Part shown: one piece after another, positions 50,353 through 60,645 of the stretch | Layout of the letters: each line of letters opens with the position of its first letter | How positions within the stretch are numbered: position 1 is the first letter of the stretch | NCBI RefSeq assembly: GCF_050436995.1 | Contig: NC_134770.1 | Location: 3,110,501-3,174,500 of the forward strand | DNA length: 64,000 bases | From: Anticarsia gemmatalis | Lineage: Eukaryota > Arthropoda > Insecta > Lepidoptera > Erebidae | Direction: 5' to 3' | Notes under the pieces: generated by a model | Database searches by the model: none | Told to the model about the DNA's origin: nothing | Seen by the model: the letters and a program-made list of their open reading frames with translations, nothing else | Position numbers and translations under genes: made by a program

Positions 50353-50853
50353 ATGCCACCAAAAACATTCTGTAAAAACCTCAAGTCTCGCAGCTCAGTC
50401 TTTCTGGCGTAAAAAGTGGTGAGATCTATATAATACCAAGTCGATTAATCTATTTCGTCTCTACTTAAAGGACCTGCTGTCTTAAGTTATAACATATGTT
50501 ATTATCACGCCAGTATTAAAAATATTTTACGTTTAAAACAAATAGATCGACCTGGCCATCGCATGATTTGTATGTATTACACTACACAGCACGACGAGAA
50601 GTTAAATGCTCCCGAAATTTTAATGGCGAATTTGTGTTTTCATGCGATGACCAAGTCGATCTATTTGTTTTAAACGTAAAATATTTTTAATACTGGCGTG
50701 ATAATAACATATGTTATAACTTAAGACAGCAGGTCCTTTAAGTAGAGACGAAATAGATTAATCGACTTGGTATTATATAGATCTCACCACTTTTTACGCC
50801 AGAAAGACTGAGCTGCGAGACTTGAGGTTTTTACAGAATGTTTTTGGTGGCAT
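50353..50853. mobile_element. young MITE or foldback element with 214-bp inverted repeats
   Basis: Left arm 50353-50566 and right arm 50640-50853 are exact reverse complements except at two positions, around a 73-bp spacer. The ends read GCCACCAAAAACATTCTG and its complement. Both ends are bordered by AT, but no longer target-site duplication is visible. It has no coding capacity. The near identity of the arms contrasts with the decayed repeats around it and implies recent insertion or gene conversion. The superfamily is unknown. Confidence 0.9.
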
Positions 50854-50869
50854 CTCACTTCTTTTTGTA

Positions 50870-52135
50870 GAACGAACATAAGTCCAATTTGTATGGAAAT
50901 ACGTTTTTTCTTATAATTCAACATATTTTCCTATGGGAATGTCGTTTAGTTTCATGGGCTAAACACCCTTAGCCACCCTATATCCCGTCCCGTTATGCCT
51001 CATATAGTAGGTACCTATCTACACCTATTATTTATTATTTTCTACAGTAATAATGATTCATTAACTGCAAATGTAACTTTGTATAATCTTATACATTTAT
51101 AAGAGATTAGAAAGTTATTGTTGCAGTTAGTGTATTTAAAAAACTAAACCGAAAATAGAATCGAATTTTTAATCTCGAGTAAATATTTCAAGCCAGACTC
51201 GACAATAGATACTCAATCTTTTTTAAATTAATCAAACTTGTTTTTAAATTAATAAATTTATCTATAAATATATAAAACTCAAAGGTGTTTGACTGACCAA
51301 GATTTTAGACCGATCGGGCTGAGACTTTGCATGCAAAGAGCTACAATGACGTTAGTATCCCCTAAGAAAGGATTTTAATAGATTTCATCCCTCAAGGGAT
51401 AAAATAGGGAATGAAAATTTGTATAGAACTTTGTAAATTTTGAACCGATTGGACTGAGTCTCGCATGCATAAAGCTACTATGACGTAGGTGTCCGCAAAG
51501 AAAGGATTTTAACAAATTTCACCTTTAAGGGGATAAAATAGGTGTGAAAGTTGTAGAAATCTTTTAGGATTTTCGACTGATTGAACTGAAATTAATCTAG
51601 ATCCCCACATAGGATACTTTTAACTACGGCAAAACCTTTTGACTCCGACAAAGTCGCGGGTGGAATATAGTAATATACTTATTATTAGTGTTCTTTCTTT
51701 CATCGTGGTATTTTCGACCAATTTGGTATATTTATTTTTTAGATTTTGGTACTTAAAGAGATGTCCAATCGTGTGATTTTCGTAATCTTTACATAATACA
51801 TACAAGGGACACGAGAAGGGTCTGTTCAACCCAGGCAACTGAACAACCTTTCTCTAGGAACATAAGTCCAATTTGTATGGAAACACGTTTTTTTCCATAA
51901 TTCAACATCTTTTCCTATGAATGTTGTTCAGTTTCATGGGCTAAACACCCTTAAGTTATGCCTCATATAGTAGGTACCCATCTAGACCTATTATTATTAT
52001 TATTTTCTATTACTACAGTGATAATGATTTGCTAACTGCAAATGTAACCTTGTAATCCTATACATTTATATCGGATTACAAAGTTATTTATGCAGTTAAT
52101 GTATTTAGAAAACTGGACCGAAATTAGAAAATATT
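50870..52135 (+). repeat. pair of about 280-bp direct repeats
   Basis: Repeat 1 is about 50870-51170 and repeat 2 about 51858-52135, same orientation. Both contain ACATAAGTCCAATTTGTATG, TTCATGGGCTAAACACCCTT, GCCTCATATAGTAGGTACC and CTAACTGCAAATGTAA-like blocks. A family 3 Helitron-like element lies between them. They do not begin TG and end CA and contain no primer-binding-like site, so LTRs are unlikely. Confidence 0.8.
51261..51670 (+). mobile_element. Helitron-like element (family 3), long copy
   Basis: It starts TCTATAAATATATAAAACTC after an A and ends GACAAAGTCGCGGGTGGAAT then ATAG before a T, close to TC and CTAG. Two internal blocks repeat (ACTGAGTCTCGCATGC-type and GAAAGGATTTTAA-type), so the copy is about twice as long as 43091-43273. 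Confidence 0.65.
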
Positions 52136-52139
52136 TGAA

Positions 52140-52515
52140 TTTTCCCATGATTAAGACACTAAACCCTATTTGTATTCTAAATTTGAAGCTTCTATGTCTG
52201 CTAGAAGTACCTTATACTTTTGATGATCGGTGAGTCAGTGAGTCAGTGAGTCAGTGAATCAGTGAGTGACAAAATTCAGAAACTTTAACAAGTTGTTATT
52301 CTTAAACTACTGGTTCAAATTGACTGAAATTTTAAATATACCGTGTTTATACAATGACTGATTAGTTGCTGCAAATTCAGGCTTCTTGTTTTATCCACAA
52401 CGAAATTATAGGGGTGTCAAAAATAGCCCGAATTGCTTCGAGAAAAGGATGGTACGGCCGTGCCGCTTTTTTTTGCTCGACTTGCGGGGGCACTTCCGTG
52501 CCCCCAGATACCTAT
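52140..52515 (+). repeat. dispersed lepidopteran repeat with TGAGTCAG octamers
   Basis: It includes about five tandem TGAGTCAG-like octamers (52231-52269) and a 3' part with TGCTCGACTTGCGGGGGCAC. I recognise the combination of a GTCAGTGA tract and that G+C-rich segment as common in Lepidoptera, but its class is unknown to me. Confidence 0.5.
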
Positions 52516-52598
52516 GACTGTTCACACAGACACTTGATTTGACAGCGTTCTTGGTTTCGTTTTTTGGTAATCATGAATGCAAACTCATTTCTTAATCC

Positions 52599-52690
52599 AT
52601 CAATATCCTACTGCTGGGCAAAAGTCTCCTCTCGTACAAAGGTGTCTTAAGTTAAGGCTTTATGAACACCATGGCCTAACGAAATGCGAG
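52599..52690 (-). mobile_element. SINE family A 3' end fragment
   Basis: TCCTACTGCTGGGCAAAAGT followed by CTCCTC is the reverse of the family A 3' end; the fragment continues into a decayed body (AACACCATGGCC). Confidence 0.5.
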
Positions 52691-53755
52691 TTGGACCTCT
52701 TACTTATCTTACTATAATCCTCAAAGTAAACATAAGTACATAAATAAGTTAGAAGCTAATTTTCCAAAATTTGAAGCCGGATTTTCAAGCCAGCACAACT
52801 ATTTAAAGCATAATATTAACAAATTATCATGCACATAGTAAAGTGCTCTAACTACATGAAACCTAACAGCCCGTCCCACACTTTTGAGTGCTACGGAACG
52901 TTATACTAATGTAGTAATTACTTCACGACAAATTATTATATGGTGACCGAGTGTAAATATATGTAGGAAAAGGCACATATTTGCACTTTTGGTAGATGTA
53001 TGTCGCAACTAATCTTGTGAAGCGGCTTCATTCACAAATCTAGCATGATAAGTATATGGTTGAGGTTTAATAAGTAATTAAAGCTATTTATGTTTAACTA
53101 ACAGAAAATTCTTCATTATTTTTTTTTTCTTTGCATAATGTAGTCAACTTAGGTCTTTTAATCTTTCAAGCCAGCTAAGGACTTAGATAAGTCAATATGT
53201 CTATCCATTTCTAGTGATTTAAGTCCTTGGTTTTGTCACTGGCACGCAGTAATTTTTGGAATCTGTCATAAATTACCGAATAAAAAATACAAGTGACCAA
53301 TATTTATTGGAAACCAGAACATCAGAACCAGACAACAGAATAAGACTAGGATAGATATTTATTTCCTAGTATTTTTTCTATAGTTCTGGTTTTAGGCAGT
53401 CAGGTAGAGAACTGAAAAGACCTACTTTATCAAACTAAATTAAAAGTTTGGATTAACAAAATATAACCTTGTCTACGCAGGCTAATTCTAGATAAGCAAA
53501 ATAAATTAACAAAAGAACACGCACCATAGCTTCCTAACTACCACAAAACAAATTGAACAGAAGTAACGCTATTTAGGTTCTAATTTAAGACCTAGATTTT
53601 CGGAATCACGTGATTGAACACAAGTTTGGGTGTAATTTTGATGGCTTGACAAATTATGCGTAGAACAATATTATTGTAAAAATCCTTTGTTAGTTATCGT
53701 ATGAAGTCATGTGATGATGGATCTTTTTTAATATTATCAGTGTGAATGACTATAA
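52691..53755. other. no supported feature
   Basis: AT-rich, with no open frame of note and no recognised repeat terminus. Confidence 0.4.
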
Positions 53756-53845
53756 AACATACATACATACATATGTACATACAAAATAATATAACACCTT
53801 TTTCCACAGGGGTAGGCAGTGACCAAAGAACGTCTTAGTACGATC
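53756..53845 (+). repeat. (ATAC)n-linked lepidopteran repeat
   Basis: A CATACATACATACATATGT tract leads into ACACCTTTTTCCACAGGGGT and AGGCAGTGACC. This combination matches a microsatellite-linked repeat I know from many lepidopteran sequences. Confidence 0.5.
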
Positions 53846-54265
53846 CGTACAAACCTTTTTGTAACTTTTCTAAAACATCATTGATATGATCCGTGTATGC
53901 TTTTCTAGAACAACCCCTCCTGTCGCCATTTACTGTTAAAAACTTTATGTTAAACAAACTATCTGTACTTCAATAGTTTGTGTAATAATTCCACTATATT
54001 TAAGCATAATTAGTACACTTGACACTTTTAATATTCGCGTTATAATAAAGCTTATCTTTTGACGTTAGTTTTAGTGTAATTATAAATAAAATATGACGGT
54101 AATTTTAAAAAGTGTTGTTGTAATACGGATAAAGCGTGACTCAAATGAATGAACGTTTAATTAAAATGTGTAAAAATATAAGTTAGTAGTTGCCTTTGTT
54201 CGAATATGAAATAAATTCAAGTAAAATTAATGACGACAATGAACGAGGTAAGGGAAGTTTTATTA
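53846..54265. other. no supported feature
   Basis: No repeat end or plausible frame identified. Confidence 0.4.
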
Positions 54266-54534
54266 TCTATACTCTATACTAGTATTATAAAGCTGAAGAG
54301 TTTGTTTGTTTGATTGTTTGTTTGTTTGAACGCGCTAATCTCAGGAACTACGAATCCGATTTGAAAAATTCTTTCAGTGTTAGATGGCTCATTTATCAAG
54401 GAAGGCTATAGGCTATATATCATCACGCTACGACCAACAGGAGCAGAGTACCAGTGAAAAATGATACAAAAACGGGGAAAATTTTGACCCATTCTTTCTT
54501 ATGTGACGCAAGCGAAGTTGCGCGGGTCAGCTAG
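54266..54534 (+). mobile_element. Lep1-type non-autonomous Helitron, intact ends
   Basis: It starts TCTATACTCTATACTAGTAT (a 7-bp internal duplication) after A and ends GCGCGGGTCAGCTAG before T. The subterminal hairpin CGCAA-GCGAAG-TTGCG is intact. It is paired in inverted orientation with the copy at 54705-54948. Confidence 0.92.
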
Positions 54535-54704
54535 TCATTAATAGGATTATCACGATCATGCTTTTTTTGTTTCGGCACAGACTGCACTCTTCTTGGTAGC
54601 GAGCTATGTTTGTTTGTTACCGTCGCAAGTGTGTTTGTTCGTCTTAGCTCAACGCGAAAACGACTGAACAGATTTGATTACAATTTCGCAAAGTGATAGA
54701 TTAT

Positions 54705-54948
54705 ATCGCGGATCGCTTGCGTCACCTAAGAGTATCATAACTTTCCCCGTTTTTGTAACATTTTTCAGTGGTACTCTGCTCCTGTTGGTCGTAGCGTGAT
54801 GATCTATAGCCTATAGCCTTCCTCGATAAATGAGCTATCTAACACAGAAATATTTTTTTCAAATTGGACCAGTAGTTCCCGAGATTAGCGCGTTCAAACA
54901 ATCAAACAAACAAACTCTTCAGCTTTATAATATTAGTATTAGTATAGA
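54705..54948 (-). mobile_element. Lep1 Helitron, 3' end lost
   Basis: From GATCGCTTGCGTCACCTAAG the core is recognisable (TCGTAGCGTGATGATCTATA, then the CAAA tract) to the TATAGA end at 54948 followed by T. The CTAG terminus is replaced by TATATCGCG. Just upstream (54640-54700) AACGACTGAACAGATTTGA resembles a family 2 Helitron-like core. Confidence 0.85.
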
Positions 54949-55774
54949 TAAGGGCAAATGTTACTATTTTAACAAAAAACAGCGGGGCTATGAGCTAGTT
55001 TTTTTTTTAACAAAGTAAACTGAAACTTAGCAATACTAAGTTCACACTTAGCTCTAGTAAGTAAGTAGAATAAAATCTCATTAAACATACAAAGTACGTC
55101 TCAAGTGACTTGTTAGGTACTACTTTATATAACTTTTCTATTTATTAATAAAAGTAATAAGAACATTTTATGAAAAGTAAGTTATAATGTCTGGGATAAA
55201 CACATGATTTATTTTATATATTTTTTATAAAAGACTATGTTCGCGTAATTTTGACGTCAATATGTCGTATTTCTATACTTACATGTATTATTGAAATTTT
55301 ATAAGGAGTTGAGGTAAAAAGTTGATTTGACTGATTATCTACCCGGCCATTACTAGTCTAGTTTACTTTGTTTTAGTTGTTTATTTATATAAATATGACA
55401 CAAATCTTAAATTTCAAGAAATGGTACATGACTCGTGATGCCTCAGCATTACAAAAAGTTATGTCATTCACTTAAGAGATGTCTTTGCTAAAGAAAAATA
55501 AAATATCTTTTACTTTAAAATATACATTAAGATTATTTCAACCCTTATAAAACTCACATAACAAGTTAACTGCTAAAGTCTGGCATTTTTGCAGTCACCC
55601 AGTTTACTATTCCAGATAGGGAAATGATATTCAAAGTGGTACGACTGTCTTACTTAGTTTTGAATGAAATTGTGAGCAGTAGGAAACTGAGTGTAATAGT
55701 ATAATGTTCTGACATTCAAATCTTTTAATATGAAAAGAAATGTACATTTTTTCGTTATCTTTGAGTCTGCTTAT
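54949..55774. other. no supported gene; one CRE
   Basis: A CRE palindrome is at 55252-55259 in otherwise plain AT-rich DNA. Confidence 0.4.
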
Positions 55775-56010
55775 TTTATAAATGCGAAAGTTTTAAATGT
55801 TTTTCAATTGACAATCATGCCCAAACAAATGAACGGATTATAATGAAACTTTGCATATATGGGTGATATTTCATTGGGGAGACAAAGATAACTATTTTTT
55901 TTCTTAAAAACCCATTTTTAAATGAATTATACCCCAAAACCATCCTCATTGGTTTATTGATGAAATGGCAACTTTTTTCAAAACGTCTATGGCAAACCTT
56001 AATCATACAA
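55775..56010 (+). mobile_element. Helitron-like fragment (family 2), 5' part
   Basis: ATTTTATAAATGCGAAAGTT, then AATGAACGGATTATAATGAA follow the order of the family 2 element at 57406-57606. The 3' part has diverged or been replaced. Confidence 0.45.
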
Positions 56011-56076
56011 CTGTTTATTTTCTAAATGAAAATGCAATCCATTGTTTGTGTGCAAACACTAAAAAAATATATAATA

Positions 56077-56336
56077 CTAGCTGACCCGCGCAACTTCGCT
56101 TGCGTCACTTAAGATAATCATAATTTTCCCCGTTTTTGTAACATTTTTCACTGTTACTCTGCTGCTATTGGTCGTAGCATGATGATATATAGCCTATAGC
56201 CTTCCTCGATAAATGGGCTATCTAACAGTGAAAGAATTTTTCAAATCGGACCAGTAGTTCTCGAGATTAGCGCGTTCAAACAAACAAACAAACAATCAAA
56301 CAAACAAACTCTTCAGCTTTATAATATTAGTACAGA
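56077..56336 (-). mobile_element. Lep1-type non-autonomous Helitron
   Basis: On the plus strand it begins CTAGCTGACCCGCGCAACTT after A and ends ATTAGTACAGA before T, so both termini are present with one change (C for T) near the 5' end. The CAAA tract is slightly expanded. Confidence 0.92.
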
Positions 56337-56356
56337 TTCGTATATACTCTCCGTAT

Positions 56357-56955
56357 TATAACTCTCAAAACAGACCATAGCTGTCTAATCAAATTATCTA
56401 GTCTACATTTAGTACAATAGCGCCTGCGGGAACGGCCATATTACCGACCTAGCGGATACCGATCACTTTGACAAATCAAATAATATAAGTCTTTTAATGT
56501 AGCAAAGTTGAAAAAAGATGAAAAGCAGAGTGATAGAAAAGTGTACATTTTACTGTATTTAGAACAGTCACTGGCATTTTTTTTACTACACAAAACCTCA
56601 TTGACAAACTATCATCAAACAACGGTGTTTTTTTAATTGTTGATTATCCTACTCCTGGGCAAGGGTCTCCTTCGAAGCGAGGAAGGGGTTAGGCTTTAGT
56701 TCAATGCTGTTTAATAAACGAAAATTCATTCAGTCGTCGACAGACATAATAATATAGTCTTTGTTTCATGCAAGTAATTTCGCAAATTATCAAAGAAAAG
56801 AACACTTATAATATTTGTGTATAACTCTTTAATATAACTCTCAAAACAAAACGTAGCTATCTAATCAAAATATCTAGTCTACATTTAGTACAATAGCGCC
56901 TGCGGGAACGGCCATATTACCGACCTAGCGGATACCGATCGCATTGGCGAATCAG
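56357..56955 (+). repeat. duplicated block with a 70-bp identical core
   Basis: Copy A (56357-56475) and copy B (56833-56955) share an identical 70-bp core at 56395-56464 and 56871-56940, including GCGCCTGCGGGAACGGCCAT and ACCGACCTAGCGGATACCGA. Similarity outside the core is lower. The core is far richer in G+C than the window. It could be a conserved regulatory element, part of a recent repeat family, or an untranslated exon. Confidence 0.85.
56638..56705 (-). mobile_element. SINE family A 3' end fragment
   Basis: ATCCTACTCCTGGGCAAGGG then TCTCCTTC is the complement of the family A 3' end. It lies between the two copies of the duplicated block. Confidence 0.5.
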
Positions 56956-57323
56956 CATGAATTTCAACGTGGCTACCTATTTCTACTGACATAATCCCCA
57001 AGCGAACTATTCTGTGGCCAAAAACAGACAGTTTTATTCAGCCATCTTTGTTGGACAGGGAGGTATTAGATTTTTAGTATAGAAGGGCAGTTTCCTAATA
57101 AGTATCTAGTCAGTTCACATTATAGACGTCACTTAGTTTGCAATGTGGTGATCTTCTTGAGCTGTCTAACCTTTTATTGTGCAAGACTAATGGCGACGCC
57201 TAAATTGTAAGATGTGTGCAATATTTTTTTAGCTTAAAATTTACGTAAAGTATATGTATGTATGTGATTTTTATAAGTTTGTTTAGGTATAGTCAAGACA
57301 ATGAATAAGCAATAAGAGTTAGG

Positions 57324-57397
57324 GCTCCCACTGTAAAGCAAGAACCTCCTCTCAAACTTGGGAAGGTCCTAAGTCCTCTATTCTAGCCATGTGTAAT
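57324..57397 (-). mobile_element. SINE family A 3' end fragment, degraded
   Basis: GCTCCCACTGTAAAGCAAGA and AACCTCCTCTC, followed by GGTCCTAAGTCC and CTAGCCATGTG, follow the order of the other minus-strand family A ends. Confidence 0.4.
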
Positions 57398-57405
57398 AGC
57401 AGTAA

Positions 57406-57606
57406 TCCATACTAAAATTATAAATGCGAAAGTAACTATGTCTGTCTGTTACTCAATCAAGCCTAAACTACTGAACCGATTTGCATGAAATTTGCTATGG
57501 AGATATTTCGATACCCGAGAAAGGATATAGGCTACTTTTTACCCCGAGAAAATGATGCTTTCCCATGAAAATTCAGGTGGCGGACGAAGTCGTGGGTAAA
57601 AACTAG
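57406..57606 (+). mobile_element. Helitron-like element (family 2), complete
   Basis: It starts TCCATACTAAAATTATAAAT after A, has CTAAACTACTGAACCGATTT and GCATGAAATTTGCTATGGAG in the centre, and ends GACGAAGTCGTGGGTAAAAA then CTAG before T. It is 201 bp and noncoding. It ends only 11 bp before the ATG of the 78-codon open frame that follows. Confidence 0.8.
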
Positions 57607-57617
57607 TATACTATAAA

Positions 57618-57854
57618 ATGAATGTGAAGGTATTACATATACACAAAGATTTATATGAAGTATTAATGAAACGGTTTCCATCTAAGTTGCAGTCGTTACA
57701 TACATGGAAACGGGAGCATATCAAACTTATATGCATTAGTTTATGCCACGCGTTGCAAATGTACGATGAACTGGGAAACGACCACGATGTGGCCACATAC
57801 TGCTTTGAAGGATGGCGAGCAAGTTTGTTGGGTTTGATCGAACTACATCTATAA
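57618..57854 (+). CDS. candidate small protein or terminal exon, 78 codons, function unknown
   Basis: An ATG at 57618 opens a frame of 78 codons ending TAA. The context before it is CTATAAAATG, which includes a TATA-like string. The protein has mixed composition with five cysteines, two tryptophans and a balanced charge, no signal peptide and no transmembrane stretch (for example KREHIKLICISLCHALQMYD, then a DELGNDHD-type acidic segment). By my count 34 of 78 codons end in G or C, above the roughly one-third G+C of the window. A polyadenylation-like AATAAA lies at 57923-57928, about 70 bp past the stop. I recognise no family. It could be a small single-exon gene, the last exon of a larger gene, or chance. 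A Helitron-like element ends just upstream. Confidence 0.35.
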   Translation: MNVKVLHIHKDLYEVLMKRFPSKLQSLHTWKREHIKLICISLCHALQMYDELGNDHDVATYCFEGWRASLLGLIELHL

Positions 57855-59273
57855 TTGTTGGTATGTATTTTTATTGTGTTGACAGAATCAAGCCTAAAGT
57901 TTAATTTTAAAATGATAAAAGTAATAAATCACTTTTATTTGTTATCGACTGCTGTGTTAAAGCGGAAGTAAGTATTCGAAATAGGGATTGGAAATGCTAG
58001 TACTATTTACTGAGAATTTCCGAAAGTCTAAACTAAAGGTTTAAAACTAGCAAAAAAATTACAACCAAATACAATGAAAGACAAATATTATAAACGAAAG
58101 TAGTGAATTTATTGTTCAAGGTAATTGAATGTTCACAAACATTCTAACATACACAAATAACATCACTGATACTATTGCATATTGATATCATGCAGGAGTT
58201 AGCATTTACATACATGCTACCCAACATTATATTCCGTGTGTAAGTATCTCAAAGTACTCTGAATGACGATTTCCCGCATAGTAAGCTATACCGCTTGAAA
58301 AGCTCGGAATTGAGTTATCATAACTTTGTGCAAGTTATCTCTTAAAGGATGTTCAGAAAATGTTTTGATGATGGAAAATTAAGATCCATTTAATATTTAG
58401 CTCCATTAGTCCTTAAAGGCAAGTTTCGTATTTTTCTTTTATATGCATGTGAGTAGATATATTTTTAGTTTATTTTAAAAAACCGTATTCATACAGCAAT
58501 ACATATTTTCAATTAGTTTGAAAAACGACTTACAGAAATTGACAACCGTAGCATTTAAGGAATGAAAGAAGAGCATGGGTTAAAAATACAACCTGCATTT
58601 TCGGTGTTTAATTGCATATACAGCAACATTTGGTTATAGAACATGTGGGTCTAATTAAAGAAACACAATTTATTTGGTAAGTTGCAAAGTATTATATCCG
58701 CATCAGGCCACTCATACGCACAGTGGTTACTCTAAAACCAACATACAAACGTTTATAAGAAGTTATTCATATAAATAACTCACTCAAACTTTTAAAAAAG
58801 AGAACGTCTATCAAAAAGTTGACCATCAAATGATCAAACCAAATCTTTCCATTCCAAATAAAATTTCACTTCAATCTTAATCTACGCCTAATGCGACGAG
58901 TATGCCAGTTTTGCTTAAAAGTATGAAGTTATGACTTAAACAAACTTTAAGTTAAATTGACTTCCCTGGCTTGTGTGGACAAAATTAAGTGTCTCTTTGA
59001 CTGAATTAAACGGAGTTCGGAGTTAGGAATTATACGGAGTTAGGAGTTCCGTGTCGTATTCTCGGATGTGGGGTTATGCTTTTAGTAAGCAGTTGTTAGT
59101 GAGTTGGATTAATAAGTTAGTTTTGCTTCATATTTTGTTGCATAACTGCTATTCTCTTTTTAGTGTATTTGTTGAGTTAAAGTTAGAAATAATTTGAATG
59201 CATAGGATTTATTAGCCTCTAATTAAAATATGTGCATATAATACAGAAAATAATTGGCGGTTTAAAAAAAAGC
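57855..59273. other. no supported feature
   Basis: Apart from the AATAAA at 57923 it holds only AT-rich sequence. A small direct repeat, GGAGTTCGGAGTTAGGA then CGGAGTTAGGAGTTCCG, occurs at about 59011-59053. Confidence 0.4.
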
Positions 59274-59357
59274 TTATTGTTGTCTCATTGCTGAGCAAAG
59301 GTCACCTCTAGTAATGAGGAAGGACCATGAGTCCGACATACTGGCCATATGCGGGTT
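59274..59357 (-). mobile_element. SINE family A 3' end fragment
   Basis: TTGTCTCATTGCTGAGCAAA then GGTCACCTC and AGGACCATGAGTCC fit the minus-strand family A 3' end in degraded form. Confidence 0.5.
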
Positions 59358-59422
59358 AAAACAAAACAAAAACAAACTTAAAACCTTCAAAAACGTGAAG
59401 AACCTTAGTATTTAAAATTCAA

Positions 59423-59574
59423 TAGATCGATTCTCTACAATCGGTACTATCAAGTATCGAGACTTTGACATTTAAAATATACTGCAAAATAGTTTCCACG
59501 ACGCTCGCTAGAGGCACTAATACGATTTTCATACAGAATTTAGTTGTCGATACATAATAGTAGTAGAGAATCTA
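59423..59574. mobile_element. MITE-like inverted-repeat element
   Basis: TAGATCGATTCTCTAC with following GTACTATCAAGTATCGA pairs with TCGATACATAATAGTAGTAG then AGAATCTA at the other end, with small gaps. About 150 bp with no coding capacity. Confidence 0.5.
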
Positions 59575-59616
59575 GTGCACTCGCAGTAAATATTTATTTG
59601 GAATATTAACAATATT

Positions 59617-60645
59617 TAGTAAATCCAATATCATTTCCCAATCTCCATTATGAAATACAGTATGAAACGGTATCAGATATAATATAAAGCAGTATTAGTA
59701 TCAAGTGCTGTGAAACGCCTAGTTATCTACTCATGTACGGCAACAATGGCCTACATATGTATGTATGTATGTATGTGTATATATGTAGTATATAATAAGA
59801 GGCGCATTCAAATGATTATAGTAAGGCATTTGCATGGCAAATATACAGAATATTTTTTGACCATACTAATGTATGAAGAAATTAATCACTACAGTGAAAT
59901 TTTATAAAAAATTACATGTGATTGTATTCCATTCAGGTAAGATTTTTGTTTTCAAAAACACACCAGAATTTCTGATCTTAAACATTTGCGATTTAACATC
60001 AAAATCGGTTCATCAGTTTAGCAATAAAACCGTAACATACATGCAGACTTTCAGAGTTACAACATTATATTAGAAAAGATCTAGTAAATTCAGTATCATT
60101 TCCCAATCTCTACTGAATCAGTTATAATATAAAGCAGTATTAGTATCAAGTGCTGTGAAACGCCCAGTTATCTACTCATGTACGGCAACAATGGACCACA
60201 TATGTATGTATGTACGTACCTATGTATGTATGTAGTATATAACAAAAAGCGCATTCAAATGAGTACCTATAATTAGACATCTAAAAATACAAAGGAGAAT
60301 TTTTTACATCACTAATTTAGGAAAAAAATAACAGTTAATAACTTCGGTGAAATTTAGGCACGTTTTCTATCTTATATATCATTTAAATTTAGAAACAACC
60401 CTAGAATGACTTCTTAAATCCGAGAACTCCGTTCTTAACTTATTTTACTGCTGAAAAATTCAGTATGTATGTCATAGTAAATTTAATATCATTTCCCAAT
60501 CTCAAATTGTATCAGATATAATATAAAGCAGTTTTAGTATCAAGTGCTGTGAAACGCCTAGTTATCTGCTCATGTACGGTAACAATGGACCACATATGTA
60601 TGTATGTATGTATGTAGTATATAATGAGAGGCGCATTCAAATGCC
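59617..60645 (+). repeat. tandem array of about 2.5 units (465- and 393-bp periods)
   Basis: Unit 1 is 59617-60081, unit 2 is 60082-60474 and unit 3 starts at 60475 and is partial. Each begins TAGTAAAT, then ATCATTTCCCAATCTC. A core of about 140 bp contains AGTATCAAGTGCTGTGAAAC, TCATGTACGG and an (ATGT)n tract, and closes with GCGCATTCAAATG. The core is much better conserved than the spacers. Confidence 0.9.

Noticed and set aside
50870..52135. LTR retrotransposon bounded by 280-bp direct repeats
   Set aside because: No TG/CA ends, primer-binding site, polypurine tract or gag/pol sequence between them.
59710..60073. Two overlapping plus-strand frames as genes
   Set aside because: They lie in the tandem array and the frames are not kept between array copies.
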